A DNA stretch of 64,000 nt from Sporolactobacillus shoreicorticis (GTDB lineage Bacteria; Bacillota; Bacilli; Bacillales; Sporolactobacillaceae): the NCBI RefSeq assembly GCF_024125445.1, contig NZ_JAMXWM010000005.1, forward strand, positions 124,001-188,000, in the 5' to 3' direction. Positions 34,337 to 44,216 of the stretch are shown piece after piece. The position numbers were made by a program, and so were the translations under genes. The stretch's first letter is position 1, and every line of letters starts with the position of its first letter. The notes under the pieces were generated by a model, which did no database searches, had not been told where the DNA came from, and saw only the letters and a program-made list of their open reading frames with translations.

Positions 34337-35905
34337 ATGATCTTGTTAGAAGCTCACAGCATAAAACACTACGTTAAGGACCGTTTGTTACTCGATATTG
34401 ATCAGCTGCGCATCCAACAAAAGGATCGGATTGGACTTGTTGGACGAAACGGATGCGGGAAAACAACATTGCTCAATATCTTAGCAGAGGAAATCGTACC
34501 TGAAAAGGGAACGGTCATTCGACACGTGTCATGTGAACTGTTGCCGCAGTTAAAGCGGACGGATACGACCAAAAGCGGCGGGGAAGTCACTCAGGAGTAC
34601 ATTCAAAAGGCGCTGCTACGCAATCCAGAGCTGTTGCTCGCGGATGAGCCGACAACGAATTTGGATACGGATCACATTGAATGGCTGGAAAAGAAACTGA
34701 AGACGTGGCAAGGCGCTCTGGTGATCGTTTCGCATGATCGTGCCTTTCTAGATGCGTTGTGCACGACAATATGGGAAATTGAAGATGGCAAGCTGAGTCT
34801 ATATACCGGCAATTACAGCTCATACGAAAAGCAAAAAGAAGCGATGCATGCCGAGCAGCGACATGCATACGAGAATTATGAGAAAAAGAAGCGACAGCTC
34901 GAAGAAGCGTTGAAATTAAAAGAGGAAAAGGCGGAACGGGCGACGAAAAAGCCAAAAAATTTGAGTGGCTCCGAAGCAAGGATTACAGGAGCAAAGCCTT
35001 ATTTCGCTAAAAAGCAAAAAAAATTGCAGACAACAGCGAACGCAATTGAAACACGATTGGAAAAACTGGAAAAGGTAGAAAAGGTTAAGGAAACGCAGCT
35101 GCTTAAGATGAACTTGCCCAATGTAGAGACGTTCAAGAATCGAATTATTCTTCGCATGGAGGATGTGTCGGGGATGATTGGCGACCGTATTCTTTGGAAG
35201 AAAACTCGTTTTCTCGTTCGGGGCGGCGACAAACTGGCCATAATTGGTCCCAATGGCAGCGGGAAGTCGACATTGCTCAAGAAAATAATCAATCAGGAAC
35301 CGGGGATCACGCTGTCTCCATCTATGAGGATTGCCTACTTCAGTCAAAATCTCAATATCCTGGACGAAGAGAAACCGATCATCGAGAACGTCCGCTCGAC
35401 ATCAAAACAGGAAGAAACACTGATTCGAACGGTGCTCGCGAGAATGCATTTTTTCAAGGACGATGTTTACAAGCCGGTCGGAGTATTGAGCGGCGGCGAG
35501 CGAGTAAAAGTGGCACTGACCAAGCTCTTTCTAAGCGATATGAATACATTGATTCTTGATGAACCGACAAATTACCTCGACATGGGAACGGTTACCGCGT
35601 TGGAATCGCTGCTTAAAGAGTATGAAGGAAGCGTCATCTTCGTTTCACATGATCGTCGTTTTATTGAAAATATTGCCACGCGCATAGTGGAAATCCGCAA
35701 GCAACAGATTCGGGTGTTTGAAGGAAGCTACAGTCAATTCAAAAAGAACAAACCTAGAAAAAGGCATGACACCGAGCAAGACAAACGCCTTGTGCTCGAA
35801 ACGAAAATAGCAGCGGTAATCGGCCGCTTAAGTATCGAGCCGTCAGAAGAACTGGAAAAGGAATTTCAGCAGCTTCTGAGAAAGAAAAGGGAACTGGATC
35901 AATGA
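34337..35905 (+). CDS. ABC-F ribosome-protection protein (Vga/VmlR-like)
   Basis: The 522-residue protein has two ABC domains in one chain and no membrane segments. The first has GRNGCGKTT, a shortened helical part with SGGE, and LLADEPTTNLD. The second has GPNGSGKST, LSGGERVKVAL and LILDEPTNYLD. A charged coiled-coil interdomain linker lies at about 165-275. The short first domain with SGGEVTQEYIQ resembles the Vga/Lsa/VmlR antibiotic-resistance group, which acts on stalled ribosomes to relieve lincosamide, streptogramin A or pleuromutilin inhibition. The attenuation leader upstream fits drug-induced expression. Confidence 0.85.
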   Translation: MILLEAHSIKHYVKDRLLLDIDQLRIQQKDRIGLVGRNGCGKTTLLNILAEEIVPEKGTVIRHVSCELLPQLKRTDTTKSGGEVTQEYIQKALLRNPELLLADEPTTNLDTDHIEWLEKKLKTWQGALVIVSHDRAFLDALCTTIWEIEDGKLSLYTGNYSSYEKQKEAMHAEQRHAYENYEKKKRQLEEALKLKEEKAERATKKPKNLSGSEARITGAKPYFAKKQKKLQTTANAIETRLEKLEKVEKVKETQLLKMNLPNVETFKNRIILRMEDVSGMIGDRILWKKTRFLVRGGDKLAIIGPNGSGKSTLLKKIINQEPGITLSPSMRIAYFSQNLNILDEEKPIIENVRSTSKQEETLIRTVLARMHFFKDDVYKPVGVLSGGERVKVALTKLFLSDMNTLILDEPTNYLDMGTVTALESLLKEYEGSVIFVSHDRRFIENIATRIVEIRKQQIRVFEGSYSQFKKNKPRKRHDTEQDKRLVLETKIAAVIGRLSIEPSEELEKEFQQLLRKKRELDQ

Positions 35906-35931
35906 ACAACCTCCAATCTGAATTAAAATAA

Positions 35932-35976
35932 AAAACGCCGACGAGTTCTCCTAAATGAGAGAAATCGTCGGTGTTT
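35932..35976. terminator. Bidirectional terminator between the ABC-F and FtsH-like genes
   Basis: AAACGCCGACGA and TCGTCGGTGTTT form a 12-bp stem (one G-U) between convergent stop codons, with A- and T-rich flanks. Confidence 0.75.
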
Positions 35977-35981
35977 GATGT

Positions 35982-37688
35982 TTATTCTTTCTCATTAATC
36001 GGCTTTTTCGTGTCGTCGGATGTTTCTACTAATGCTTTGATTTCAGGTGCCGCAGGTCGTTCGTGACCATATAGATTAACATAGAGGGCATTAATTTCTT
36101 CACCGGTGAGGTCGCCGCGTGTTAATAGTTCTCTGGAAATGGCATGAACGAATTCAGTGTGGTCTTCAATTAATAACTTCACTTGACTCATCTGATCATT
36201 CAGCAGTTTGTTGATTTTTGGACGCAGCTGCTTGAGCGCATCCTGCTGGGAGCCGACTGAGAGCCAGCTGAACAGTTCATCGCCCATCCCTACCGCTCCA
36301 AGATAGGCGCCAGCAAGCTGGGTTGCCTGCTGCAGATCGGAGGTAACCCCGTTTAATTTTTTCCCTAAAAAGAGTTCTTCGGAAGCACGCGAGGCCAGGC
36401 ACACTTGAATCTCGGCCAGCATTTCGCTGTCACTTTGATTGTAACGCTCATGAGTCGGTTTTGTAGCCGCTAAACCGAGCGCGCTGCCGCGACGAATGAT
36501 AGTGACTTTCCAAACGCGCTCATGAGGCTTCAGTAAGTACTGGGCAACCGCATGGCCCGCCTCGTGATAGGCAACGTTTCGTTTCTCATCGTCATTCATT
36601 GAGCGGAGCGGCTGTTTCAGCCCCCACTCATAGGTTTCCATGGCCGCTCTGAAATCATCATAGTTGGCACTTTTTGCGCCGCGCTGATGCGCAAGGACAA
36701 TCGCTTCGTTCACAATATGTTTGATTTGTGCCGGACTGTAGCCAATGGTGTCTAATGCCGCTTTTTGCGGAGTCAGGGTGCTGTCGCGATTGACTTTCTT
36801 GAGGTAGTAGTCAAATACATCGACGCGGCCGTCATAGTCAGGCGGATAAACCCACAATTTGCGGTCAAATCGGCCGGGGCGAAGTAAAGCGGAATCCAGC
36901 ACATCCGGCAGGTTGGTTGCGCCGATGGTCAGAACAGCTCGGCGTTCTGCCTTTTTGTGCCGGAGTCCCAGCGCGCGAAACAGTTTGGCAAACCGTGAAT
37001 GATCAATATTCGGTGGGTCCATTTGCAGCAGAAGTTCGTTGAGCAGACCGGAACCGCCCATGCCGAACATCGCGCCAAGTCCTCCTCCGCCTCCGTTTGC
37101 TTGCCGCGACATGCCGATTGCGTCAATTTCATCGATGAAAATGATGCAGGCACCATAAGCTTTTGCGAGCTTGCGAGCTTTTTTATAGAGGTTCATCACT
37201 TTAAGGTTGCCAATACCGAAGAACATATTTTGAAAGCTTGGCGCCGAAGCATAGGCGAAAGGAACCTGAGCTTCATTTGCAATCACCTGAGCGAGATAAG
37301 ATTTTCCGGTTCCCGGTGGCCCGCAAAGCAGCATTCCGCGGATTGCCTGACCGCCCATTTTTTTAAAATCTTTTACCCCTCTGAGCAAGGTAACAATGCG
37401 TTTGGCATTTTCGACAATTTCCGGATTGCCTCGGTAGTCATTCCAGTTTGATCCGGTCTCGCCGGGCATGATCCAATAGGTTCGGCCTCTTGCAAGGAAC
37501 CAAAAGAGAGCAACAAACTGAATGATCATAAAGAGGACAGCAAAGAACAATTGAAAAATCAGGTTAAATGCTGTCATAGCGATATTCTGAGCAACCTGTC
37601 CTCCCGCCCAAATCGCTGTGACAATAATCCCGGCAACAATGAAGAAAATTAATACTTTCCGCCACATGAGCCAGCGGTATTTTTTCAT
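35982..37688 (-). CDS. FtsH-like membrane AAA+ zinc metalloprotease, atypical
   Basis: This 568-residue protein has two closely spaced membrane segments (about 8-28 and 35-60) with almost no extracytoplasmic domain, unlike standard FtsH. The AAA+ domain has Walker A GPPGTGKS, Walker B IIFIDEIDAIG, and a GATNLPDVLDSALLRPGRFDR second region of homology. A Gly-rich loop (GGGGGLGAMFGMGGSG) and an extra basic segment near RALGLRHKKAERR interrupt the domain. The protease domain has the zinc motif HEAGH and a likely third ligand in LNGVTSDLQQATQLA. It probably degrades membrane or soluble proteins but is a paralogue, not the housekeeping FtsH. The ATG at 37688 follows GGGGAGTGAG. Confidence 0.8.
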   Translation of the reverse strand: MKKYRWLMWRKVLIFFIVAGIIVTAIWAGGQVAQNIAMTAFNLIFQLFFAVLFMIIQFVALFWFLARGRTYWIMPGETGSNWNDYRGNPEIVENAKRIVTLLRGVKDFKKMGGQAIRGMLLCGPPGTGKSYLAQVIANEAQVPFAYASAPSFQNMFFGIGNLKVMNLYKKARKLAKAYGACIIFIDEIDAIGMSRQANGGGGGLGAMFGMGGSGLLNELLLQMDPPNIDHSRFAKLFRALGLRHKKAERRAVLTIGATNLPDVLDSALLRPGRFDRKLWVYPPDYDGRVDVFDYYLKKVNRDSTLTPQKAALDTIGYSPAQIKHIVNEAIVLAHQRGAKSANYDDFRAAMETYEWGLKQPLRSMNDDEKRNVAYHEAGHAVAQYLLKPHERVWKVTIIRRGSALGLAATKPTHERYNQSDSEMLAEIQVCLASRASEELFLGKKLNGVTSDLQQATQLAGAYLGAVGMGDELFSWLSVGSQQDALKQLRPKINKLLNDQMSQVKLLIEDHTEFVHAISRELLTRGDLTGEEINALYVNLYGHERPAAPEIKALVETSDDTKKPINEKE

Positions 37689-38013
37689 GGTCTCACTCCC
37701 CACCTATTTTTGTTCGTCCATTCTCAAGGAATGAGATAATGGCAGAAAAATTATTTTTTGTATACTTGAAAGCTTTTTAGATCACTCCGATTGAAGAGGT
37801 GCGCAAAAGCGAAGCGACATAAAGGCTCAAATCAAATATCAGTTTATTATAATAATAATAGCTTAAGGAATAATTAACACAAGATTGAACTGAAACAAAT
37901 AATTGTCAGCGGATTTCATGTCATTACTGGAATTTTTTATTTTACAGAACACGTTTCTATGCTATTTTTACTTTATCAAAATAAATAGGTACATCTTAGA
38001 GGAGGATATAACT

Positions 38014-39168
38014 TTGAAGTATTCAAATAAAGTGGCGGCGATTCAGTCTTCGCCGATTCGAGAGATGATGGTGCGTGCGGCACAGATCAACGATGTGATT
38101 TCGTTTGCAGTCGGCGAACCGGATTTTCTTTCTGCTCCAAACATTATTGAGGCAGCGAAACGATCTCTTGATGCGGGTGAAACAAAATACGCACCGGGAG
38201 CAGGCATGACCAAGCTTAGAGAGGTCTATGTACGTTATTTAGAAGCGACAATCGGCGTTTCCTATGATATAGAAAACTGCCTTGTGACAACTGGTGGTAT
38301 GGGTGCGCTATTTCTCGGCCTGACCTCACTTCTGAATCCTGGTGATGAGGTCATCTTCAGCTCGCCGTACTGGACCAATTATGGTCAGCAAATTGTTCTT
38401 TGCGGAGGCACTCCGGTTTGTATCGATGTATCGGAAGCAAATGAATTTGTTATGTCGGCGGATGACTTGCGTCGAGCAATCACACCAAAATCGAAAGTGA
38501 TTCTGCTTAATTCTCCAAGCAATCCGACCGGTAGCGTGATGAATAGGGATTTGCTCCGTGAGATCGCAGAAATTGCTAAGAAGCAAGACCTTTTTGTTAT
38601 CAGCGACGAGGTGTACCGCCACATCCTTTTCGATGGTCAGGACTATACGAGCATTGCCTCTTTTCCTGGTATGAAGAAGCGAACACTCATTGTCGACAGC
38701 TGTTCGAAAACGCATGCGATGACCGGGTTCCGAGTAGGTTTTGCCACCGGACCTGCTGATTTAATTGATGAAATGACTAAAATTACTGAGGATGTCTGGA
38801 GCTGTGTTAATTCCTCTGCCCAGTATGCGGCGATTGAGGCCTTTACGAATGGTGCGGAGTATCGGGAAATGATGGTTAAAGAATATGAAAGAAGGCGTAA
38901 TTATATCTATGAACGAATAAACACGATGGATAAAATTTCCTGCATTAAACCAATGGGTGCGTTTTACCTTTTTGCAAACATCAAGGATACAGGTCTTTCA
39001 GCGAAGGAATTCTGCGACCGACTTTTGGACGAGCAGCATGTTGCTGTGGTACCTGGAGATAACTTCGGCAGCAATGCTTCCGGATACATCCGCATCTCCT
39101 ACGCTACATCCATGGAGAAAATCAGCGAAGGAATGGATCGGATTGAAACGTTTATCCGCAGACAATGA
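38014..39168 (+). CDS. Class I/II pyridoxal-phosphate aminotransferase
   Basis: The TTG start at 38014 lies behind GAGGAGG and gives 384 residues. Family I fold motifs are present: AVGEPDF, YAPGAGMTKLRE, TTGGMGALFL, LNSPSNPTG, DEVYRHILFDG, the PLP lysine in DSCSKTHAMTGFRVG, and the C-terminal RISYATSMEKISEGM. It resembles PatA/AspC-like aspartate or N-acetyl-diaminopimelate aminotransferases. An aspartokinase follows after 194 bp, suggesting a role in aspartate-family amino acid metabolism. The amino donor cannot be read from the sequence. Confidence 0.88.
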   Translation: MKYSNKVAAIQSSPIREMMVRAAQINDVISFAVGEPDFLSAPNIIEAAKRSLDAGETKYAPGAGMTKLREVYVRYLEATIGVSYDIENCLVTTGGMGALFLGLTSLLNPGDEVIFSSPYWTNYGQQIVLCGGTPVCIDVSEANEFVMSADDLRRAITPKSKVILLNSPSNPTGSVMNRDLLREIAEIAKKQDLFVISDEVYRHILFDGQDYTSIASFPGMKKRTLIVDSCSKTHAMTGFRVGFATGPADLIDEMTKITEDVWSCVNSSAQYAAIEAFTNGAEYREMMVKEYERRRNYIYERINTMDKISCIKPMGAFYLFANIKDTGLSAKEFCDRLLDEQHVAVVPGDNFGSNASGYIRISYATSMEKISEGMDRIETFIRRQ

Positions 39169-39362
39169 TAAACTTTTTCAGGAATTCAAAGCATCCGTCG
39201 TGTTACGATAGCCGTTTGAAGCAGCCCAAGCATTGGCGGGTCGTTCGGAAATTGAAAGTGAATTTTAAAAAAGTATGAAAAAAGGTTTGATTCTTTTTCT
39301 AAAATAAGTAATACTAGGGGTACATTTTCAGACATTTACTAAAATTAGGGGTTGCCGGAAAA

Positions 39363-40724
39363 ATGAAGGTCGTTAAATTTGGCGGAAGCTCACTCGCTTC
39401 CGGAGCACAAGTTGAGAAAGTCTATCATATTATCGCAGCTGATCCTGAGCGGAAAATCGTGGTTGTTTCGGCACCGGGAAAACGTTATTCGGATGATATT
39501 AAGGTCACCGATTTATTAATCGGCTGTGCAGAAAAATATCTTAAAGGACAGGATGCACATCAGTTGGTTGAAGCGATACTGAGCAGATATGAAAGCATCG
39601 CTCAAGAACTGCATCTTTCAAATGAAGTGATTAGAAAAATATCGGATGATCTTCTAACCTTGCTGAGCGGTGACAAATCGAATCCCGCATCGTTCATTGA
39701 AGCAGTGAAGGCGAGTGGTGAGGACAATAACGCCAAACTGATCGCGGCAGCCCTGAAACATAAAGGTTTGGATGCGCATTATGTTTCACCTAAGGAAGCC
39801 GGACTTCTAGTGAGCAATGATCCGGGTAATGCTCGAGTACTGTCTCAATCGTATGAACGGCTCTATGAGTTAAGAAACAGACCGGGCATTACCGTTTTTC
39901 CAGGATTTTTCGGTTACAACACAAACGGTGATGTCGTAACTTTTTCCCGCAGTGGTTCGGATATTACCGGATCGATTCTGGCAAATGGGGTTAAAGCCGA
40001 ACTTTATGAGAATTTCACAGATGTTGATGCGGTGCATGCAGTGAATCCGAATATTGTGCATCATCCAAAGGAAATTCGCGAACTGACCTACCGTGAAATG
40101 CGTGAACTTTCTTATGGAGGCTTTTCTGTTTTTCATGACGAAGCGCTTATCCCGGCATTTCGCGCGGGTATTCCGGTCAATGTGAAAAACACGAATAACC
40201 CGGAGGCGCCGGGAACAAGAATTGTGAGTGCAAGGAAGAATACAGACGGTCCCGTTGTAGGGATTGCCAGCGATGATAAATTTTGCAGCATTTATGTAGG
40301 AAAATATTTAATGAATAGAGAAATTGGATTCGGACGGAAAATTCTATTGATTTTAGAGGAATTCGGCCTATCCTTTGAACATATTCCATCAGGCATTGAC
40401 GATATGACGGTTATTGTCCGGCAGAATCAAATGGAAGAAAAGGTTGAAAAAAAGATTATGCAAAGGATTATGGCCGATCTTGATGCAGATGAGGTTCGGG
40501 TTGAGCATGATCTTGCCCTTATCATGCTGGTTGGTGAGGGAATGCGTCAAAAGGTTGGGACAATGGCGAGAGCATCGCGGGCGCTCGCTGATGCAAAGAT
40601 TAACATTGAAATGATTAATCAGGGCTCCTCCGAAACGAGTATGATGTTCAGTGTAAAGGAAGCTGTTGAGAGGAAAGCTGTCCAGGCACTGTATCATGAA
40701 TTTTTTGCTGAAGTGCGCGTGTGA
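39363..40724 (+). CDS. Aspartokinase (YclM/ThrD type)
   Basis: This 453-residue protein opens MKVVKFGGSSLASGAQVEKV and has VVVSAPGKRYSDDIKVTDLL, FSRSGSDITGSILANG and YENFTDVDAVHAVNP. Two C-terminal ACT domains follow (about 315-450, with EEFGLSFEHIPSGIDDMTVIV and MINQGSSETSMMFSV). Length and sequence pattern match Bacillus YclM (aspartokinase III), which phosphorylates aspartate at the head of the lysine/threonine/methionine pathway. There is no riboswitch or T-box that I can see upstream. It is probably regulated by amino-acid binding to the ACT domains. Confidence 0.9.
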   Translation: MKVVKFGGSSLASGAQVEKVYHIIAADPERKIVVVSAPGKRYSDDIKVTDLLIGCAEKYLKGQDAHQLVEAILSRYESIAQELHLSNEVIRKISDDLLTLLSGDKSNPASFIEAVKASGEDNNAKLIAAALKHKGLDAHYVSPKEAGLLVSNDPGNARVLSQSYERLYELRNRPGITVFPGFFGYNTNGDVVTFSRSGSDITGSILANGVKAELYENFTDVDAVHAVNPNIVHHPKEIRELTYREMRELSYGGFSVFHDEALIPAFRAGIPVNVKNTNNPEAPGTRIVSARKNTDGPVVGIASDDKFCSIYVGKYLMNREIGFGRKILLILEEFGLSFEHIPSGIDDMTVIVRQNQMEEKVEKKIMQRIMADLDADEVRVEHDLALIMLVGEGMRQKVGTMARASRALADAKINIEMINQGSSETSMMFSVKEAVERKAVQALYHEFFAEVRV

Positions 40725-40736
40725 GAAAAATAGTTA

Positions 40737-40772
40737 GAGAAGAGTCTTCCCTTGCGGTGGCTCTTCTTTTTT
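40737..40772 (+). terminator. Terminator after the aspartokinase gene
   Basis: AGAAGAG and CTCTTCT form a stem followed by a run of seven T. Confidence 0.75.
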
Positions 40773-40859
40773 TATGTATTTTTATGTTGAGAAACAGCAG
40801 AATATCAATTTTAACGGGATTCAGAACAAAATGAAAACTCAAATGAACAGGCGACTCGT

Positions 40860-41576
40860 TTACTTCAATCCGTCCTTCGGTACATGCCAATTCTGCAAGA
40901 GGTTTAAGAGCGAGTTCTTAGCGGCTGATTGGCGGCCACTAAATACCGCCTCAATGGCATAGGCGTGCTCCTGTCCGTAAATGATCACCCAAAATTCATA
41001 AGCAGCAGCCGAAGAATGGGCGGCCGCCGGTTGCTCGCGTTTACTGAGACTCAGATCTGCTTTTCCTGCTGAAGTAGCTATTGTTTCATCACTGACAATC
41101 GACGAATGATTACTGATCGTGTAGGCGTGCACATCGGAATTGGAGCTGCCCTTTGGAATATCTGCAGCGGTAAACTGGATGAACAGATCGTTCCACTTTC
41201 CCGGATGCCTTTCCGTAACGATTTTTTCATTTGGAAGCCTTAGCGTGACATTAAATCGGATCAATCGGCACCTTGACACGACTTTACTTTGTTTTTTATG
41301 TGACTGCTGCTTAGGGATGCTTGGATGAGCATTGTTGACACTTCTGCTGTCGTGATCCGCCCGGATATTAAATGCAGTGATTGCGATCAGGAAAACAAGT
41401 GCAAGAATGGCAACGCTGTTTATCAATACGGTTAAGGTTCTGTGCCAGGCAGGGCGCAGTGCTTTTTCACCTTTCTTTTACCAATGGTTGATGACGGATT
41501 GGTACATTATTTGTTTGCGTTTATCCGAAATAGTCAGCTTCGGCATCTGTCTCAATAAGTGATCAAGCTTATTCAT
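40860..41576 (-). pseudogene. Anti-sigma-factor-like membrane protein, interrupted by an in-frame TAA
   Basis: The ATG at 41576 overlaps the stop of the sigma-factor relic and opens MNKLDHLLRQMPKLTISDKR. The frame is stopped by a single TAA at 41478-41480 (after residue 32), then continues without shift to 40860. The full frame is 239 codons, giving a membrane segment (LINSVAILALVFLIAITAF) and an extracytoplasmic domain. Gene order (sigma then membrane protein) and topology are those of an ECF anti-sigma. The part after the stop has no good start codon of its own. Confidence 0.55.
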
Positions 41577-41743
41577 AATTAGCCTCCTTCAACCTCTTCT
41601 GCAATACGGTTCGAGCATGGTGGCAGATGGAACGTATTTTACTCTTGCTCCAGTTTAAGATCTCTGCCGTTTCCGCAATGGTTAAAATAAATCAGATCGT
41701 GTTTCAGATCATCGCAATAAAGATAAAACCAGTCGGAGATCAT
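41569..41743 (-). pseudogene. Decayed ECF sigma factor with internal deletion
   Basis: The ATG at 41743 opens ISDWFYLYCDDLKHDLIYF, which resembles the start of sigma region 2. Within about 20 codons it runs out of frame into TIAETAEILNWSKSKIRSI and HHARTVLQKRLKEANYE, a clear region-4 HTH ending in TAA. About 100 residues in the middle are missing. It cannot encode a working sigma factor. Confidence 0.6.
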
Positions 41744-41904
41744 TTTTTTGTTTGCCACCGTTTGTCCCCACCCCGCGTTCTTATAAATAGTAGACGAATA
41801 AATAGACAAAATGATTGCATTTTACAGGAAAATTTTTCTTTAAAAAATAGATTGGCTTTTGTTTCATGTATACGATCCAAAAAAATCATGTGAGGGGCGA
41901 TACG

Positions 41905-42603
41905 GTGAGCAAGATTCACATTTTGATTATATCTGTTGCGGCACTTTTTGTTATTTTTCTAATGGTCGGTTATTTTCTCTATCAGTTTCACGGTTTTCAT
42001 GATCAAAAGATCTTTGCCGGCGATATGGACCGTGATCACATCAGCAATGAATTTGATGCGGATACAGACGGTGATGGAAACGTGAATTTAAAAGATACGG
42101 ATGCGAACAACAACGGAAAATCCAATAAACAGGATATTGTTTCCGGAGCGAAACGCCTCGCAGGTGTCCTCTACGATCCGCTTAAAGGTGGTCATGGAAA
42201 TATAGGCGGAAAGATGGGATTTATTGTCTGTATCGATGTTCCGCGGATTGCTTATGCGGATGCGGGCATCTCACTTGATCAGCTCCTCAAAAATGATTAC
42301 GCGCAGCACCCCAATCACTATCAGACTCAAAATGGAACCAATACGCCTGCGACACCATACTTTTATCGTCGGGTACGCAATGTGTATGATTATGCAAAAG
42401 CCAATGGAATGCTTGTTCGCCGGGCATCGAAGCCAAAAATCGGAGATATTGTTTTTTACAGCAGATATCATGCCACACTTGTTGTCGGTACACATAAGGA
42501 TGGCACCTATGATGAAGTATCCGCGAGTCCTGAAAAAATTTACACGAGGGAGAATTTGCATAAAAAATGGAAGGTTCGTGATGTCGCCCGATTGCTGAAT
42601 TGA
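41905..42603 (+). CDS. DUF1287 protein with calcium-binding-like repeats
   Basis: The GTG start behind GAGGGG gives 232 residues; an in-frame ATG at 41866 lacks a site. After a membrane anchor (about 5-27) comes an Asp-rich stretch, DMDRDHISNEFDADTDGDGN, with DxDxDG loops like thrombospondin type-3 repeats. The DUF1287 domain follows: IDVPRIAYADAGISLDQLL, RRVRNVYDYAKANG, KIGDIVFYSRYHATLVVG. DUF1287 has an NlpC/P60-like fold and is suspected to act on the cell wall. The Cys in VCIDVPR would be the nucleophile and the His in YHATLVVG its partner. It probably works outside the membrane and may need calcium. Confidence 0.75.
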   Translation: MSKIHILIISVAALFVIFLMVGYFLYQFHGFHDQKIFAGDMDRDHISNEFDADTDGDGNVNLKDTDANNNGKSNKQDIVSGAKRLAGVLYDPLKGGHGNIGGKMGFIVCIDVPRIAYADAGISLDQLLKNDYAQHPNHYQTQNGTNTPATPYFYRRVRNVYDYAKANGMLVRRASKPKIGDIVFYSRYHATLVVGTHKDGTYDEVSASPEKIYTRENLHKKWKVRDVARLLN

Positions 42604-42624
42604 GCTCTGTGTTGCGCTATTGGT

Positions 42625-43989
42625 TTAAGCTGCGCGGTCTGCTCGGAAAGAAAGCACACTGATAAAAAATGCAGAGATGCTGACCGCACCGAGTACCCAG
42701 GTCAGAATCAGGAAATCCACTGATGTAATCGTTTTGGCAAAGATGACGCCGAGCACGGCTGAAGCGCCAATGGAACCGACGAACCGACAAGTTTGAAACA
42801 GACCGGCACTCGTACCGATCATCTTATCAGGCGACTCGCGTAGCATCATGGTTTGCAAGGCAACATTACCGATGCCGTAGCCGCAACCGATTAAGAGCAG
42901 GAAAAGACCGATGAGAAGGAGTGAGCGGTCAAAAGCGACAATCATGAGCAGCAGTGATCCGCTCGTAGTCAGCAGAGCGCCCAGTTTGAGCGGTGCGACA
43001 GGTCCCGAATGATCGATTCGCTGCCCGGTGATCAGTGATGCCGCGACACTGGCCATTGACATGGTCAGCATCATGGCTCCGCTTAAACGGATACCTAAGT
43101 GCATGCCGCTTTGGAAAAAGGCCGGCATGCCATAAAAAAGACAGTAGTTGGTGACGTTCAACAAAATAAACAGCAGGTAGACTAAGGTCAGCCGATGATT
43201 CGTTTTCAGTAGATGTAAATTAATAAAGGGATCACGGATTTTGCCTTCTCTCCGGATAAAAAGAACAAATGCGACCAGACCCACAAGGATTGCTCGAGCA
43301 TTCGCATGTTCTTTGACCGTAAGTAAAAACCAAAGCAAGCAGACAATACTGACCGAAAAAAGGATGATTCCTGGAATATCCAATTGTTTCAGTAAGTTTT
43401 TCAGATGAAAAGAAGGATTCTTGATGTTTTTGGGAAAGACAATCAGACCAAGAATGAGACTGATAACGATAAAAGGAAAGTTCACGTAAAAAATACTTGG
43501 CCAGCCGCCCCAGACGATTAAAAAGCTGCCGACCGTCGGCCCAAACGCAGTCATGACCGATGCGCAGATTGCCAGAGCAGCAAGCGCTGAACCTTGACGC
43601 TCTTGTCTGACGGACTGGTGCACCAGCGCGACACTAGATGGATAAATGGTGCTGTTGCCGACTGCTTGAAGCAGACGCATCAAGAGCAGCATGAGAAAAG
43701 TTGGTGCCAACGGAGCAAAAAAGCAAGCAACTGCGGAAAGCAACAGGCCACTGATGAACAGCTTTCTACGCTCGATGAGATCACCCGCTTTTCCGGCAAC
43801 GGGTTGACCGACAGCACTGACCAGATAAAAAGCGGAGACGAGCCAGGATACCGTTGCAAATGTGAGATGATAGTCTCGCTGAATGCTATGCAGCGCGAGT
43901 GCAATCATTGATGAGTTTAGTGGATTAAGAACAGAGCCAGATAAAACAGCTGCCATAAAAGCTGTATGGTTTTTCTTCAACGTATGCAT
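42625..43989 (-). CDS. MFS drug efflux transporter, DHA2 (EmrB/QacA) type
   Basis: The protein has 454 residues and about 14 membrane segments. NPLNSSMIALALHSIQRDYHL at helix 1, WLVSAFYLVSAVGQPVAGKAGDLIERRK and the motif GPTVGSFLI in helix 5 are typical of DHA2 exporters. The ATG at 43989 follows GGAGGCGAG. It is transcribed alone and ends against the convergent DUF1287 gene with a 21-bp gap. Substrate is unknown. Confidence 0.87.
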   Translation of the reverse strand: MHTLKKNHTAFMAAVLSGSVLNPLNSSMIALALHSIQRDYHLTFATVSWLVSAFYLVSAVGQPVAGKAGDLIERRKLFISGLLLSAVACFFAPLAPTFLMLLLMRLLQAVGNSTIYPSSVALVHQSVRQERQGSALAALAICASVMTAFGPTVGSFLIVWGGWPSIFYVNFPFIVISLILGLIVFPKNIKNPSFHLKNLLKQLDIPGIILFSVSIVCLLWFLLTVKEHANARAILVGLVAFVLFIRREGKIRDPFINLHLLKTNHRLTLVYLLFILLNVTNYCLFYGMPAFFQSGMHLGIRLSGAMMLTMSMASVAASLITGQRIDHSGPVAPLKLGALLTTSGSLLLMIVAFDRSLLLIGLFLLLIGCGYGIGNVALQTMMLRESPDKMIGTSAGLFQTCRFVGSIGASAVLGVIFAKTITSVDFLILTWVLGAVSISAFFISVLSFRADRAA

Positions 43990-44216
43990 ATTCTCGCCTC
44001 CGGTCTCAATTGTACATTGTTCCGTATTTGTTCCCAAGTGACGGGCTTATCCGGCGTGCAGTACTAATAATTAATCCTAATCTATAGGTATGCAGCCTTG
44101 ATTTTTTCGACCGCAGTTTCACCTAGTCTATAAATTTATGGAATATTCCGAAAATATTTTTGATTAGACCAAAACCATTGTATAATGAAAACAATCACGT
44201 GAAAGGAGGCGATAAA

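Noticed and set aside
34587-35347. Minus-strand frames opposite the ABC-F gene
   Set aside because: No start signals and no recognisable domain; the plus-strand gene has all ABC-F motifs.
39169-39362. Riboswitch or T-box before the aspartokinase gene
   Set aside because: The 194-bp gap has no lysine-riboswitch core, no T-box sequence and no terminator.
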